NCBI RefSeq assembly: GCF_902150065.1
Contig: NC_043996.1
Span: forward strand, 12,998,985 to 13,062,984
Source: Myripristis murdjan
Taxonomy: Eukaryota > Chordata > Actinopteri > Holocentriformes > Holocentridae
Length of the DNA stretch: 64,000 nucleotides
Reading direction: 5' to 3'
The notes under the pieces are model-generated. The model was not told where the DNA came from and did not search any database. It saw only the letters and a list, made by a program, of their open reading frames with translations. The position numbers were made by a program, and so were the translations under genes. Shown here piece after piece: positions 17,701-31,100 of this stretch (position 1 is its first letter; the number at the start of each line of letters is the position of its first letter).

Positions 17701-18945
17701 AAAAATATAGCAGCTGCTCCTTCACCACACAGGAAGGGAAGGACAAAACAACAGAGAGCCCATATTAGAAAAAAAAATAAATAAATACTTCAGTCATACA
17801 TGAGATGAAATTACAGGCTTCAAGGAGAATGAGGCTATTACTGCAAGGCTTCAGCATGACACTCAGTGTGTAATACAGCCAGGATGAAAAGGGCATATGA
17901 AAAGCTCCATTAATGTAAACTACACTGTGTACATGATCCAGAAAATACCTTAAAATTTGCCATAAAAGATACATAAAAAAAACAAAAAAACAACAAATTT
18001 CAGCCCCTTAGGTCTTCATCAGGGTTTAATTTTTTGTATAATTGGTACCCTGATAATGGTAGAAACTGATTATTTTAATATATGAACCAGCCATGTTTGA
18101 AGAAAGGCTTTTCACATATTTAAAAACATTCCTGCTGGAGTGCCTTAAGTTTATCTCCTTCTATACTGATGATTATGTTGAACCGTTTTTCTTCAAGAAC
18201 ACCTGCGTCTTTTTCCTTGAGTCTTGTATGATAAAGAGCAGTCCTTGAGCACACCACTGCCTCTTCGTGTAAAAACAGATTGTGACATAAAATGTAAAAA
18301 TTATTATTATGTTTTTTGTTTTTTCTGTACTGCACTGAGGGATGGCACCTAATTTCGTTAACCGTGACAATGACAATAAAGGGATTCTTATGTTCTTATC
18401 TTGCTAAAATGTAAACGTAAGGAGTAAATAGGGAGGGAAAAAGGGTAATAATACATGTACCTGCATCAATGGCAAAAACAAGCCTATAATCATATGATTT
18501 CTTCTTGATGCTGTAGAACTGTGACTTCAACATCAAAAAGCGACACCAGGTCACTTCACTGAACCTTGATGAGATTATAGAGTGAAGAGTGAACTTTCTA
18601 TCAGAATACTCTAGCAGTGTTCGGCACTGGTGGATTCACCTATTGATGGCGTTTGATGTGCCTGAGCTTTCAAGGAAAACATCAACCATCAGTGTCGTAT
18701 CACTATATGTGAATATAGAGTGGAGGCAGTTTTGCTGTCTTGATTACGACAGTCAGTGCCAAAAGAGCAGACCAAGTTGTCCTTTCTATTTCCACACAAT
18801 AGATCAAGATTATATCTTTTTCTTTCTTCCTTTGAAACTTAAGAAACTGATTTTCAAAACCATCCACCAGAAGAAAAAAAATGTGTATGCATTCTATATT
18901 GTATTTGATGTATATAGAATCCACACTACACTGCAATGTGGTGAA

Positions 18946-18983
<38 letters not shown>

Positions 18984-19571
18984 TATATAAAAAGATGAAG
19001 CTAGAATAACATGAACAATGTAATTCAACCCAGTGAAGCAGGATGAGGGTTAAACAATTAAACTCAAAAGTAATGAGGAGGGATAGTTTGAAAAGTATAG
19101 ATATCTCATTTCAGACTTTTAATGTGCAAGAAACTCCGGTGTAAAAAAAACCCACACAAATGCATTTCTGAAATACTTCTGTAGCACAAATTTGCAACAA
19201 CACATCTTGACATTTCCTGCTATGAGAACATTCAACCAGGGGGAAAAGCAATTGTAATGTCAAATGTAATGGCTTGGCACAGCGGATGCCACAGAGCTGC
19301 TCCCATTGGATGGGCCTTGACCTGTTTATCATGCCCTGAACTGGGAGCTTTTCATAAGTTTCCTGTTTTTATGTACTGTGCTACAACAAAGGTAGCTCTT
19401 AAAGCCAGACCATTTAGCCTGTCTAAATATGTGTGTTTGTCTGTGTGTGTGTGCGTGTGTGTGCATATGTTTTGTGCACATGTGAAGAGATTTCTACAAT
19501 TTTCCTGTTTTTATTTAGTTGGTGCTGTTATATAAAAAGTCTACAAGGCCGTTAAAGCAGTGACAGAAACA

Positions 19572-19621
<50 letters not shown>

Positions 19622-22147
19622 GAAAAATAGCAACCATGTGAATACAGGTTTGTATGCGTGTGGAAGTGTGTGTCATGACCCTTGTCACTGAACAGCTCAA
19701 AGCCTTAAACATACCTGGGTCAGTGCTGATGCAACCTTTGCCATTTTTTACATCCACAACCAAAAGCCCCTCCTTTCCATCTGGTCCATTTTTTACATTA
19801 AATGCAAACACTGCTCCGATCTTCTTCACATACTCCTCTCCATCCTGCAGAGAGTCACCAGGAGATGTCAGTGTCATGAGATGATCCTCATAGTGTGATG
19901 CCAGTAGCCTCATTACAAATTCAATAATAAATCCACCCATTCATTATTTTCAAATCCACATGAAGCGCAGTAGAGCAGCAGTAGTGTCAAAGCATGTCAA
20001 AGCACTCACTGAATCAATGTCTAGTTATTCTGAGTCAAAGGTGGACAGTTTTTATCCAATTTGGATCAAGCTTGGCTTTTTGGTCAGATCAAGACCTTTG
20101 CTCTAATTTTTTTTTGAAAAGGGTTAAGGTCAAGGAGGGACATCAAAGACTGTCATATGATAAGATAAGGTGCATATACCGCATTTCACCAATTAATTGC
20201 CGGACCGCAAATAACCGCCTGGTTCTTTTAAACACCTGGCGTCTGTCATCACAATATTGGCCTGATGCAGGTCTGTGTAAAAATAAATAAAGGCCTGCAG
20301 CGAATAGCCGCCTGGTTCTTTTAAACACCTGGGGTCCAAGTTGGTTTTGCATATTAAACGCCCGGGCTATTAATTGGGGAAACACGATATACCAAAACTG
20401 CAAGTGGTGCAAGTGCAGCATATAGCAGCAAATCTCTACTTATTGTTTTCGCATTACATCTGTCCTCAAGATCTACAGGGAACTGGAAAGCTGTGTGTTA
20501 TATGTATAGTCAGAATAACACTATTCACAGGTCTCTGACTTTATTATGAACATATACTGTATATAATTAAAAGACATGAAAACCTTGGGAGTCCCAACGC
20601 CCGAGTGTGCCTGTAATCTAACATTAAATGGTGACAATGCAGATTCACAGTGTTACAAACAGCACAGGGAGGTTTCACACACGAGTTCATGAGCTTTTTG
20701 CTGCTCTCTGATCTGTTTTTCAGCCTATAATTTGTGCCCACAGTTTCTGGACCAATAATTTTTGACAAAACATTAAAAAAAAGCAGGCTTTGCTCTTTGA
20801 ATTCGGGCTATTGTTACGCTCTGCTGTCTTGCCAGCAGTCATTCATTCAGTCGGAAAGACATGTTTTAATTGCTTTTTGGATTCAGCTGTTGGGTGACAG
20901 CCCGATGGCTCAGCTCTGTTTGTATTGGAAAGGAGGAATGACAAGAGCGCCTCAGGTGACCTGGAGCTATGAATGCTACAATGAGGAAGGTAATTTTGAG
21001 CACAATCGATCATCATGTTCACAAAGACAAGGAAAACAGAGTCCAAGTTGAAAATAACCAAAATGAGACCTTATATAAATTTGTTTGAATAAGTTTTATA
21101 CACCTTAGAGATGATTTTAGCACAGCAGAGGTCCTTTTCACTAAGAGAAAAATCCCCCACTACCACGCTTTGGAAGTAGGAGTGCTCACAACACAGTGAA
21201 TGTATCTTAGCTCAGGTACGGACTTGAGTCTATAATTGTTGTTGTTTTTACTCAATATATTACTGAAGATGAAGTGTGTTGGATTCTGTTTACTGTGGTC
21301 ATGTTTGTGGAGGCTGTGTAACTCCTGTCAGGTCATTACCGCACAGCAACTGAGGAAGGCAGATGACTTTACATCTAGCTGAGCTCATTAAACATGTGAT
21401 ACAGCATAAGATTAATTTAATTTACGTGAGCTGAATCTTGTGGTGTTGCATGTTTTTCCTGAAAGAATAAATACATAACCATGCTACACCACTGAAATTG
21501 CTTGCTTATACAGTCCTAATGATTAATGTTATATTAGGTATGTGTGTCGATGCAGTTATAAACATCATATCTGGCACCGTTGATGGCAGAGGATTAAATC
21601 CAAACAGAAAATACATTCACTCTGTTTCTGAAAATAATAAGAAGGATCAGTTAACTGCCATCTCTCTTTGACAACTAAAGACAATAATGGGTGGTGATAT
21701 TAAAAGAGTGGCATTTGTGATGTTTTTTTTTTTTCCATCAATAACCATCCCGACAGGCACCCAAATGTAATGTATAGACATATATAGAGAGAACAACTTC
21801 TTTCATGAGCCTACAATTAAACTTGACAAGTATGAATCGATCAATAAAACAGGAAAATAAATGGGAACAAATAAAAGGACTTAAGATACATTCACTTTGA
21901 GGCAGGCATTCAGACTCCCTAAGCACAAAGACAAAATTGGTAGGTGCAAGCAAAAAGGAGAGCAATCATGTTGGGTGCTGTTTTACCTCCTGCAGTTTTC
22001 TGTTAATCTCTTGGAAGACAGGATAAGCTTTAAAACCCTCCAGGCTGCTGACCGAGCTGGTGGGAATTGCACCTACAAGCGACCTGTGGGATGCAGGAAA
22101 AACTGTTACATATATACATAAACGTGTGTGGATATCGTGTTTGTTTC

Positions 22148-22182
<35 letters not shown>

Positions 22183-25100
22183 TGATGAGGTCTGAACAGG
22201 AAAGAAAAACAGAGAAAGAAAAGAACACGAGAGTGAAACCGATATCGTGTGTATGTGAAGTTTGTTATAATCAAATAAAAACATACCATCTGAAAACAAA
22301 CACAGCCATGGTAGCATAATTATAGTTAATTCTTGAGTCAGTTAAACCTGGAGGCCACACAGTTCTCAAGTGATTTGATCTAAATTTAGTTCTCCCGCAG
22401 AGAGAGGTTAGTGCGTATACAGCACAAGGCTGAATAAAAAATAACAGGGTATAAACGAGGAGCAATATTTGACCTGCAGGTCAAGGGACATGATAACACA
22501 GCTAGGATAACAAAACCAACAGAACAGAGACTTAAGCAATGTCACAAAAGAGGGAGAGCTGTTATACTGAATATCATCACAGCCATGATTCAGTCATAAG
22601 CACAAAGTCACAGGGCAAGTGCCAAAGTTAATCACAGCCGTGATGATATTTAGTATAACAACACGATCTTGATATTGCTTTTATACAACAGTTCCACAAA
22701 CAACACCATTCATCAAATAATGACAGTCAGATTCAGATTCAGATTTAATTAGCAACATAAGTAGCTCCATCAGAAATCAGGCAGCAGAAATTGAACATCA
22801 ACAGTTTCCCAACAACAAGCCATGCAACTCAAGTTGACAGCCTGAACTAGCACGCAGGTGTCGCTCCATATGTGACTCTTGTGTGTTTGTCCCTAGTTCA
22901 CCATGTTCTAAGGAGGAAGATGGTGAGGAAGGCTGAACACGTTCGTAAATGTTTTGCCATTTATATTAGCTCTGGAATCAAAATACATTGTAATTAAAAG
23001 CACTGTTCAATGTGAACAGTGCTCATTCCTTCAGGCAAAAAAAATTATATTCAGAACAGCTTCAGGGCGGAAAAACATTCTGAATTTTGCAGATTTACAT
23101 AGGATGGCAAAGGGAAGATTTTTACATGAACTGATTTTTGCCAACCCTATCTATTATGCATCATGGACAAGAGAGGAGGACAATGTGTTTGCAGACATTG
23201 TGTGGTCCTGCGCATAGTCATGGTTATGAATGTACAACCAAAACAGCAAGAACAGTGGCATGTGTGATTACAGTTCCTGTTTCATTTAGTGACTCATGAA
23301 CAATACACCTTGTTAGTCCACTGATGTGCAATCAATAAACTGAATAAGGCAGTCTGATTAAAAAGCACAGCAAGCAGATGTTCTCCGGCTCCTTATCTCT
23401 TATGCTTGACAGTGGCAATTTACCTCTTCTGACTGACTTCAGCCTACTAATGCCAAGCAATAAAACTGAACTGGTAGTTGGCAATAACCTGCTCACCTGG
23501 CCTCCTCTGGGAATCCCATCCTGTAGAGAGTGACAACCACAGCTCCTCCTAAGCCAATATTGTGCTGCAGGGCCACCTTTGCCCCAGGCACCTGCCTCCT
23601 GTCGGCCTGTCCTCGCAGCTGCCAGCACAGCTCTGCACACTGGGCCAGACCTGAGCAATAACACACCAAGAAAATGGGGGGTGACATGGAGGAAGGGGTG
23701 ATGAGGTGGTGTGGAATAAGTGGGATTAGAGAGATGGCATAAGGTTTGAAAATGCTCTCAACTTTGACAATGTTTGAGTACTTTTCTGTGCTGTAGGGTT
23801 CAGTTAGGTTTTCTTGGGAACACTGGAGAGCTTGGCTATAAATTTCCCTAAAACAAGATCAGAGGGGACTGAAATGAGATTGTGCACTCACCCAAACAAA
23901 CAAAACCTAGGCTTTGACCAAGATTAAGCAGCAGTCACTAACTCAATAAAGACTCAATAGAGATCTCATCAGACTGACCGTAACACACACTTAATCCGAA
24001 AAGCACTAATTGTTTATGCAAAAGGGAAGCATCAAACATCTGCTCACATTCATAGAAAGACAGAAACACACACAGTGTGTTCCCTGGCTATTGTGGGGTC
24101 GGTGGGGGTGGGGTTGATTCCTGGACTGCACAGTGATAGAAAACCTTATCTTATATATCATTCTGGAAATACCCTCTTAATTATAACTGATCATACATAC
24201 AGCAGAGAGGGCCCTGGCATATGGTTTAGATCTTTATTGCGCAGTTCAAAAAACACTTAGGTCACCACTGGTATGACATTGCTACAGTAAAGGCACACTA
24301 TGAGTAAAGAAACGTCTTTTGGAAGAATAATTAATTCAAGCAATATGAAAAATGAACCGCTGGCCACTGGAATTATCAAAGACCTGCAAAGACGTTGTAA
24401 TCACTTACAATCAGGGCAAAATGTGCTTCTGAAAGTCTTGTAAAATAATATTTTCTGGCACTGTGCAAAATACCTGGCCTACAAATCATGCTGCAAGAGA
24501 GATCATTGTTCCTCTTTTTTATAATGATACAGACTGATAAACACATTAACACCGAGTGTGGCTACAATCCCTTCGTGTGTGTAGTAAAAGCACTTTTCAA
24601 CAGACTTTAACCTTATTATCCCCTCTCTGTGTACATGTGTGTTTGTGTGAGCATGCATCAGCATATAAACTTGTACTGGAAACTGTATTCTGTAACAAAA
24701 ACTAATCAGCCTTTGCTGTGACAGAATAAGAAAAAAAGAGTGATAAGTGGTTGGATGGGGCTCCAAATGCTGGGGAGCCAGTGACACTGTTTGCTCTGCT
24801 CAGCCTTCAACAGTTTAATATCTGAAGGGATTACTTGAGGAAGCCTGCCAAAGTCACAGCCAGTTGGCTTCTCACATGCAGGCTTAGGGTCAATGCAGTT
24901 ATAACCTTGCTGGTTTCCGCTGTGTGAGAGCTGCCACCTGGTGGCTTCAAGTAAATGTAGGCATCATGTGGACAAAGAGGAGAGCAACATTTCAGGTTAA
25001 ATAAAGATTCCCTGCAGAGATGGCTTGAACAATGTTTGCAAATAATTCTTAACCCTAACCCAAACAATGTTGAACAGTATTTTTAAGTGTGCTTCATAAG

Positions 25101-28100
25101 TGTGTGAGTCAGTGTGAGTCAAACATACAGTAAACAGCCCTTCAGTCAAAACAATTATAGATAAAATCAATTAGGATAAAATCAATAATCACAACATCAG
25201 CTTTAACTGAATAGCTTGATATCAATATTGTGACAATACTGTAGGGACGATTGTTGCTGCTTTCATATTTCACACGAGAGATTTTTGACAGTCATGAGTG
25301 GTATGGATATGATGACCAAGCAGGTAGAGGCAAACAGCAGAACAGCTCGAAAATTGAAAAAATCATCTCTTTACTGTAATGCGGCTTTTAAAACTAGGAA
25401 AAGAAAACATTTATGCCATATCACAACATCCAAAATATCAGATCCTCAGGTCAGGATATCACTATAATCTATAATATTAATATATTGCCAGTGGTACGTT
25501 TTGAGATTATTTGAACATTCTGGCATGCATTGCTTTGTTTAATGCAGTAAAAACCTGATCTGGGGCGTGAGAGAAGTTACAGTAAAAAATGCTTAGAAAT
25601 AGTTGTAAATGCTTTTTGACCTGGATCTGTGTCATTACTCACATACTCTGCCTGTTTCCGAACAAACTGGAATCTATCATTTCATAAATCCTCCATATGT
25701 GATGAATGGTTTGTCAGTGGTTGAGTCAGAGGATCAGCATACCTGTGGCTCCCAGTGGGTGTCCTTTAGAGATGAGGCCACCACTGGGGTTGACCACAAA
25801 CTTGCCACCATATGTGTTGTCCCCTCTGTCAATCAGCTCTCCTGCTTGACCTGTGGTGGATGGAAGAGACTATTATCACATAACAGTACAACAGAAGCAA
25901 TACAGTATAACTTTCAAATTTAACATAAAATCATATTAGCACAAGCATGGGGCAAACTAAGTCTTAAAATGTAAATTCTGTTTTGCATCTATCCACTCTA
26001 GTCCTCCGCCAGTTGTACAGTAATGTTTCTGAGCTACTAACTCACCCTCAGGACACAGCCCCAGGGCTTCATATGTGATGAGCTCGTTGGCTGAGAAACA
26101 GTCATGCAGCTCCACCACATCAACATTGCGGGGCTTCAGACCCGAAGCCTCAAAGCACTTCTTAGCTGCAAGCCGAGACATGTCATATCCCACCTGCAGA
26201 CAAGAAAACCAACATCCTTTATCATATGTGGAGGTTCATTTAAGGAAACACCAATGCATTTATGGCTGAGAGCTGAGCTGCTCCTCAGGTGTCTTATCTC
26301 ATATATATATGTATGAAGTTAACTCCCTGCTCCCAGTATATCATAAAAGCCTGAGACTGCCATCAGACCACAGTTGATAACTTAACTGCGATAAGAGCAG
26401 GCCTTGAACACTGGTTGTCGATTAGTCATGCTGCTTTAAATCTGCCAATCTTCCATGATTTTCAGAGGTAACTGATGTGGTCTTTATAATCTGACAGCTC
26501 ACATTCACTAATCTCATCTCTCACACCACTGAAAATCACTGCATGAAATTTCAATCACTACCCCGACATCCTCCTGCTGTTAGACAGGATGTTTGTTAAA
26601 GCCATCTCTGAATCTACTTGGTTTCATGCAACAAATATCACAGACTGGAATAAATGTGCTTTAGTCAACACAGCCATGAACATGCATATAGTTTCAAATC
26701 ATATTCTTAAATTGATATATTTTCTTTTCACCTGAATATAAAAAGTAAAATTCAACATAAAGCTAGACTTGATCTATGTCTGTAAAAAAAAAAAAAAAAA
26801 AAGTATTTGGAAAAGGGTTGAGTATTGTGAGTTTTTACTAAAAACTCACAATACTCATGGTTTCTCACCATCTTCATGCAGCTGTTCTCTTCAAATGTGG
26901 TGGAAAGGTCGGTCACCATCTCCTGGGCCAGGATCTCCACTGCCTGGCCCTCCAGACCATGACGCCTGACGAAGGCCTCGCTGGCCAAGACTGCTGCTCC
27001 AGCACCATCTGATGTGGGGCTGATAAAAGAGGGAGAGCAGAAGAAGCAGTCAAGGTTGGAACTCAGGCAAGCTTCAGAGAGAAATAACCATTTAAATATG
27101 CAACCTGCAAAGCATGACTCATCAATTCAAAGCTCCGAATCAGCCCTTCAGTGAAATATAAATGACAGCTACTTGCTGGCCTCTTTCGCAGAATAACTTT
27201 CAGACCAATCTGGAGATTTTCAAAAGGTCAGATTGCACTGACGGATAGTGAAATAGGCCTGCGACCCTCTTACCAACACTGTAGGAGAGTGAGGAACTCA
27301 AACACCTTCCTGGACTTCATAACCTGCTGCAGGCTATACTCCTCCTGGAATTGGGAGTACCTGCAAGCACAAACATACACACATGCAAGCACACCATTTC
27401 AAAAGGTTCAAAAGGTCAGCACAGTCACATACTACCTATAATCCACAAATGCGAATAACAATAAGTGGCTGGCTGTGACTTTGGCATGCAGTTTACTGCA
27501 TTCATTGACCGACTTAACATGTGCTAGCAGGAAGTTTTACTTTCAGTGCAGTTTATGTGCACTGAAACAGCTTTTTAAACAGCAATAACACACAATATGG
27601 TCTTACGGGTTGTTGGTGGAATGCTTGTGATTTTTCCATGCAATTTTGGCAAAATGTTCTGGTTTAGTGCCTGAAAGAGATCAAAACATCAACACAAAAC
27701 TTTTATTTGATAAGTCAAGTAAAGCACCCTAACACATCCAGAAAACACCTCAAGACCAAGCTAAATATGAGAACAATACATGATCACAACTCAAACTTTG
27801 CTTTACTGTGCAAGCTCTTTTTTCCCCCTATTTAGCAAACATATGATATGTACCATATTTCTCCATGTGCTCTCTGCCAGCGTTGCCAAACATCTGTGGT
27901 GCTGCCGGGGCTGCCGACATCCCGTAGCGGTTGATCATCACCTCCATGTGCTTGTCCATGGGATTGGTCCTGTCCATGTACTAGAGCACATTTTACTTTA
28001 TTTTTTTTCATATTAATATTCATTTCAACAAAGAACAACATATACACTAGAACACTAATACATCAGACATATCAGACAGTCACGGCGTGAGCTCCTTTTT

Positions 28101-31100
28101 GCAGGACAGAGGTCAATTTGCCATCATGAATAAACATGACGAACACAAAGGTTGGCTTGAGGCTAAAAAAGGTCATGGTGTTGAAACATTCATATTCAAT
28201 TCATTAACAATAAACAGAGTGTCATTAATCAGGACACGAGTTTTGATGTTGCAATCCCGTGTAACTTAAGTCAAGAAGAGGATTCATAAAATTTTTTAAA
28301 AAAGGCCAAGTCGGATGTCCAAAGAGCAATACAGTTCTTGACAAACAGCAACAACACAGGGCATCAAGCCAAACCCTCAAAATAGGGCCATCAGACAGAC
28401 AACAACATTCACTATCCACCTAAAGGAGCCTTGCTCGGGTTATCCAGTGGTGTCCTGCCATCACAGATGGTTTAACAAGGCTGTTGTTCTCCACTCCAAA
28501 TAAAATTTCATTTTAATTCATTTATAACACATGCATTAGCATTTCTGTAAATGTGCCAGTATTAGCCAGCAGGCTAATTCTCAACTGCAGTCCTTTTAAA
28601 TTAGTTTGGTTTAGTTTAGTTTTAGATGCCTACACAACCCTGTGCCTATGACTAAGCTGATCACTAGCTCAGTAATTTCTAAACTCACAATTTATTTTAA
28701 CATTAGGCTCATTGGATGGCTGACAATGCTGACTTGTTTAGCAGCTCAGAACCTAAATTTTATCAACAATTATACGAAGAGTTGAGAGATGTGCATTACT
28801 GATCACTGCAGCAACTACGTCTACTACTATTAAACAATATTGAGTCATCTTCATAACGTAAATATTCATATGCTTCCCATGTTTGTTTGTTTTTTTATCT
28901 TTTAATCATCGATTTGTAGACTCCAGCAGATATAATTCTGTATCATCCAGAGCAACCATGCTACTGTCAAATACTGTCACCCATTTTTTTTTCAGACAAG
29001 CCAGCATATCAGCACTCTGCTGAATCAATATACCATCAACTATGATACTGACAACCTAGAGCAGCCAGTGTCAAGTCACAGGTATTTTATATGAATATCA
29101 GCACACTTATGCACATACTCAATTAGCAGCTGTATACCTTTGAGGATAAGGAGCCTCTCTCCATCTTCTCAAAGCCGAGTGCAAGCACACATTCAGCCAG
29201 GCCTGCAATGAGAGATAGGAAGCACTCAAGTGGAGGACTTCAAGACCACACTTCAAAGTAAACAGTCTCTCTTTATTGGATTTCCTTATAAAGGAAAACT
29301 CAAGAGAGCAATGTCACAAATGAAATGGTCTCACCTGGGAAACGATGAGCTCAATTCAGTTGTGCACATTATGCTAAAGACAGCATGCTGTGCTCACGTC
29401 CAATTGCCAAATGAGCGTCTAGTGACATTTAATATATCCTCTTCTTATTCCTAACATTATTCTATCATTAAATTTAATGCAGTGATTCATCTACAGTGAT
29501 CAAACACCTATGATTTGCCAATGCTTAATCATCGCCTCCATCACAGGAAGAACACAACATTAATGAAATTTCATTACCTCATGTTATTGCTCACTCAAAA
29601 TGAATCAAAGACAATTGGGGTGTTAGTAGAAACAAGTACTATTTGGTGCAAAATAACACCCACAGGAAAGCCTGTAATATTGACTGTGGTTGTGCAGATT
29701 TGAAACTGCCTGCTCTAAAACGCCAAACTCACCTCCCTGGATCAGCTGGCGAGCCATAAAGAGAGCTGTGGAGCCGGTGGAGCAGTTGTTGTTAACGTTG
29801 ATGATGGGGATCCCGGTGAGGCCCAGGCTGTGGTAAATGGCCCTCTGCCCACAGGTGGAGTCACCTGAGGGAGTCAGGTATGAGGTGAGGTAAGTTTCTT
29901 TGGTGACTGTTTTTTTTTTAGTTAGTGTGTTATACTCTGGCTTCAAACTGGGCTTTGATATAATGCAAACAAGTGTGGTGGGTTGGAGATTTTTAAATTT
30001 TTTCAGTGGCACTGAGATTACAAACAAGCAAAACAAAACTTAAAACTTAAAACAAGAAAGAAGGAAAGCAGATGAAAGAAAATGAACACAGAACAGAGAG
30101 GAATCCAATTCCAGTTAAAATCAAGGCCTAGAATTCTTCAGATTAAACAAGAATGCCATTTAAAAGCAAATCAGCCATATGACTGAACAAAGAAATGAAA
30201 GAAACTGAAAGGAAATTGCCTTCACACAAGAAAAAGTTTTATAAAGAATAATTAGGACCAATTAAAACAAAACATGATAGTGAAAAGTAACAGGGATGCT
30301 ACTACCAACGCTAGAGAGAATAGCTGCTGTAGGGGAAAATTGCAGATAATGAAAACGCATGAAATAAAAGACTTAACACTACTCACTAACTATTTTTCAC
30401 CGATAAGCATTGAGTACTGACCTCACATTGACGCTGTAAAAATATTTTCTAATCACAAAGTTTCCAGCCTACTTATTATGCAACAGTAAACTCAATTCAT
30501 TATTCATAACTACAATCAAAGATAAGCTACATACCATTTGTTAGAGGCCCTATTTTAGAATAACAGTTACCATGGCGATCAATACCATTTCACAGTGAGT
30601 AAATGCTAGTGTCGCCGACAGCGACAACGATTATTACAAAAATAATAATAATCATGACTGTTTTGCTCAATACTGAGGTCACCATTATTTGATTTTGGAA
30701 CAAAAGACTTTTATTGAACTTTTTTGTTATTATTATTATCATTTATACAGAAGACTGTTCACACTTTCATATAGAACACAATGTGTTTATCATTTTCTTG
30801 AAAGCATCAAGGTTACTTGTGTCTGCTGGGCACATCTTTAGCAAAATCGTATGCCACTACCTCAGTTCGTTAAAATTAGTGGTGGGAATTGTGATTCAAT
30901 GACAGGAACAAGTTTATGGCTCTGTTCTCTTTATTTATTTAAAGTCCCCATGAAATGACCTTATATGACTGCTACTTCGTGTAAAACAGAGTATCTTAAC
31001 CCTTTGGCGCATAGTGGTCACTACAGTGGACAGCTGTTTAAAAGTCATTTTCTCCTAAATGCAATGGTTTCTATGGTGGAACTGCATATCAGCTGTTAGA

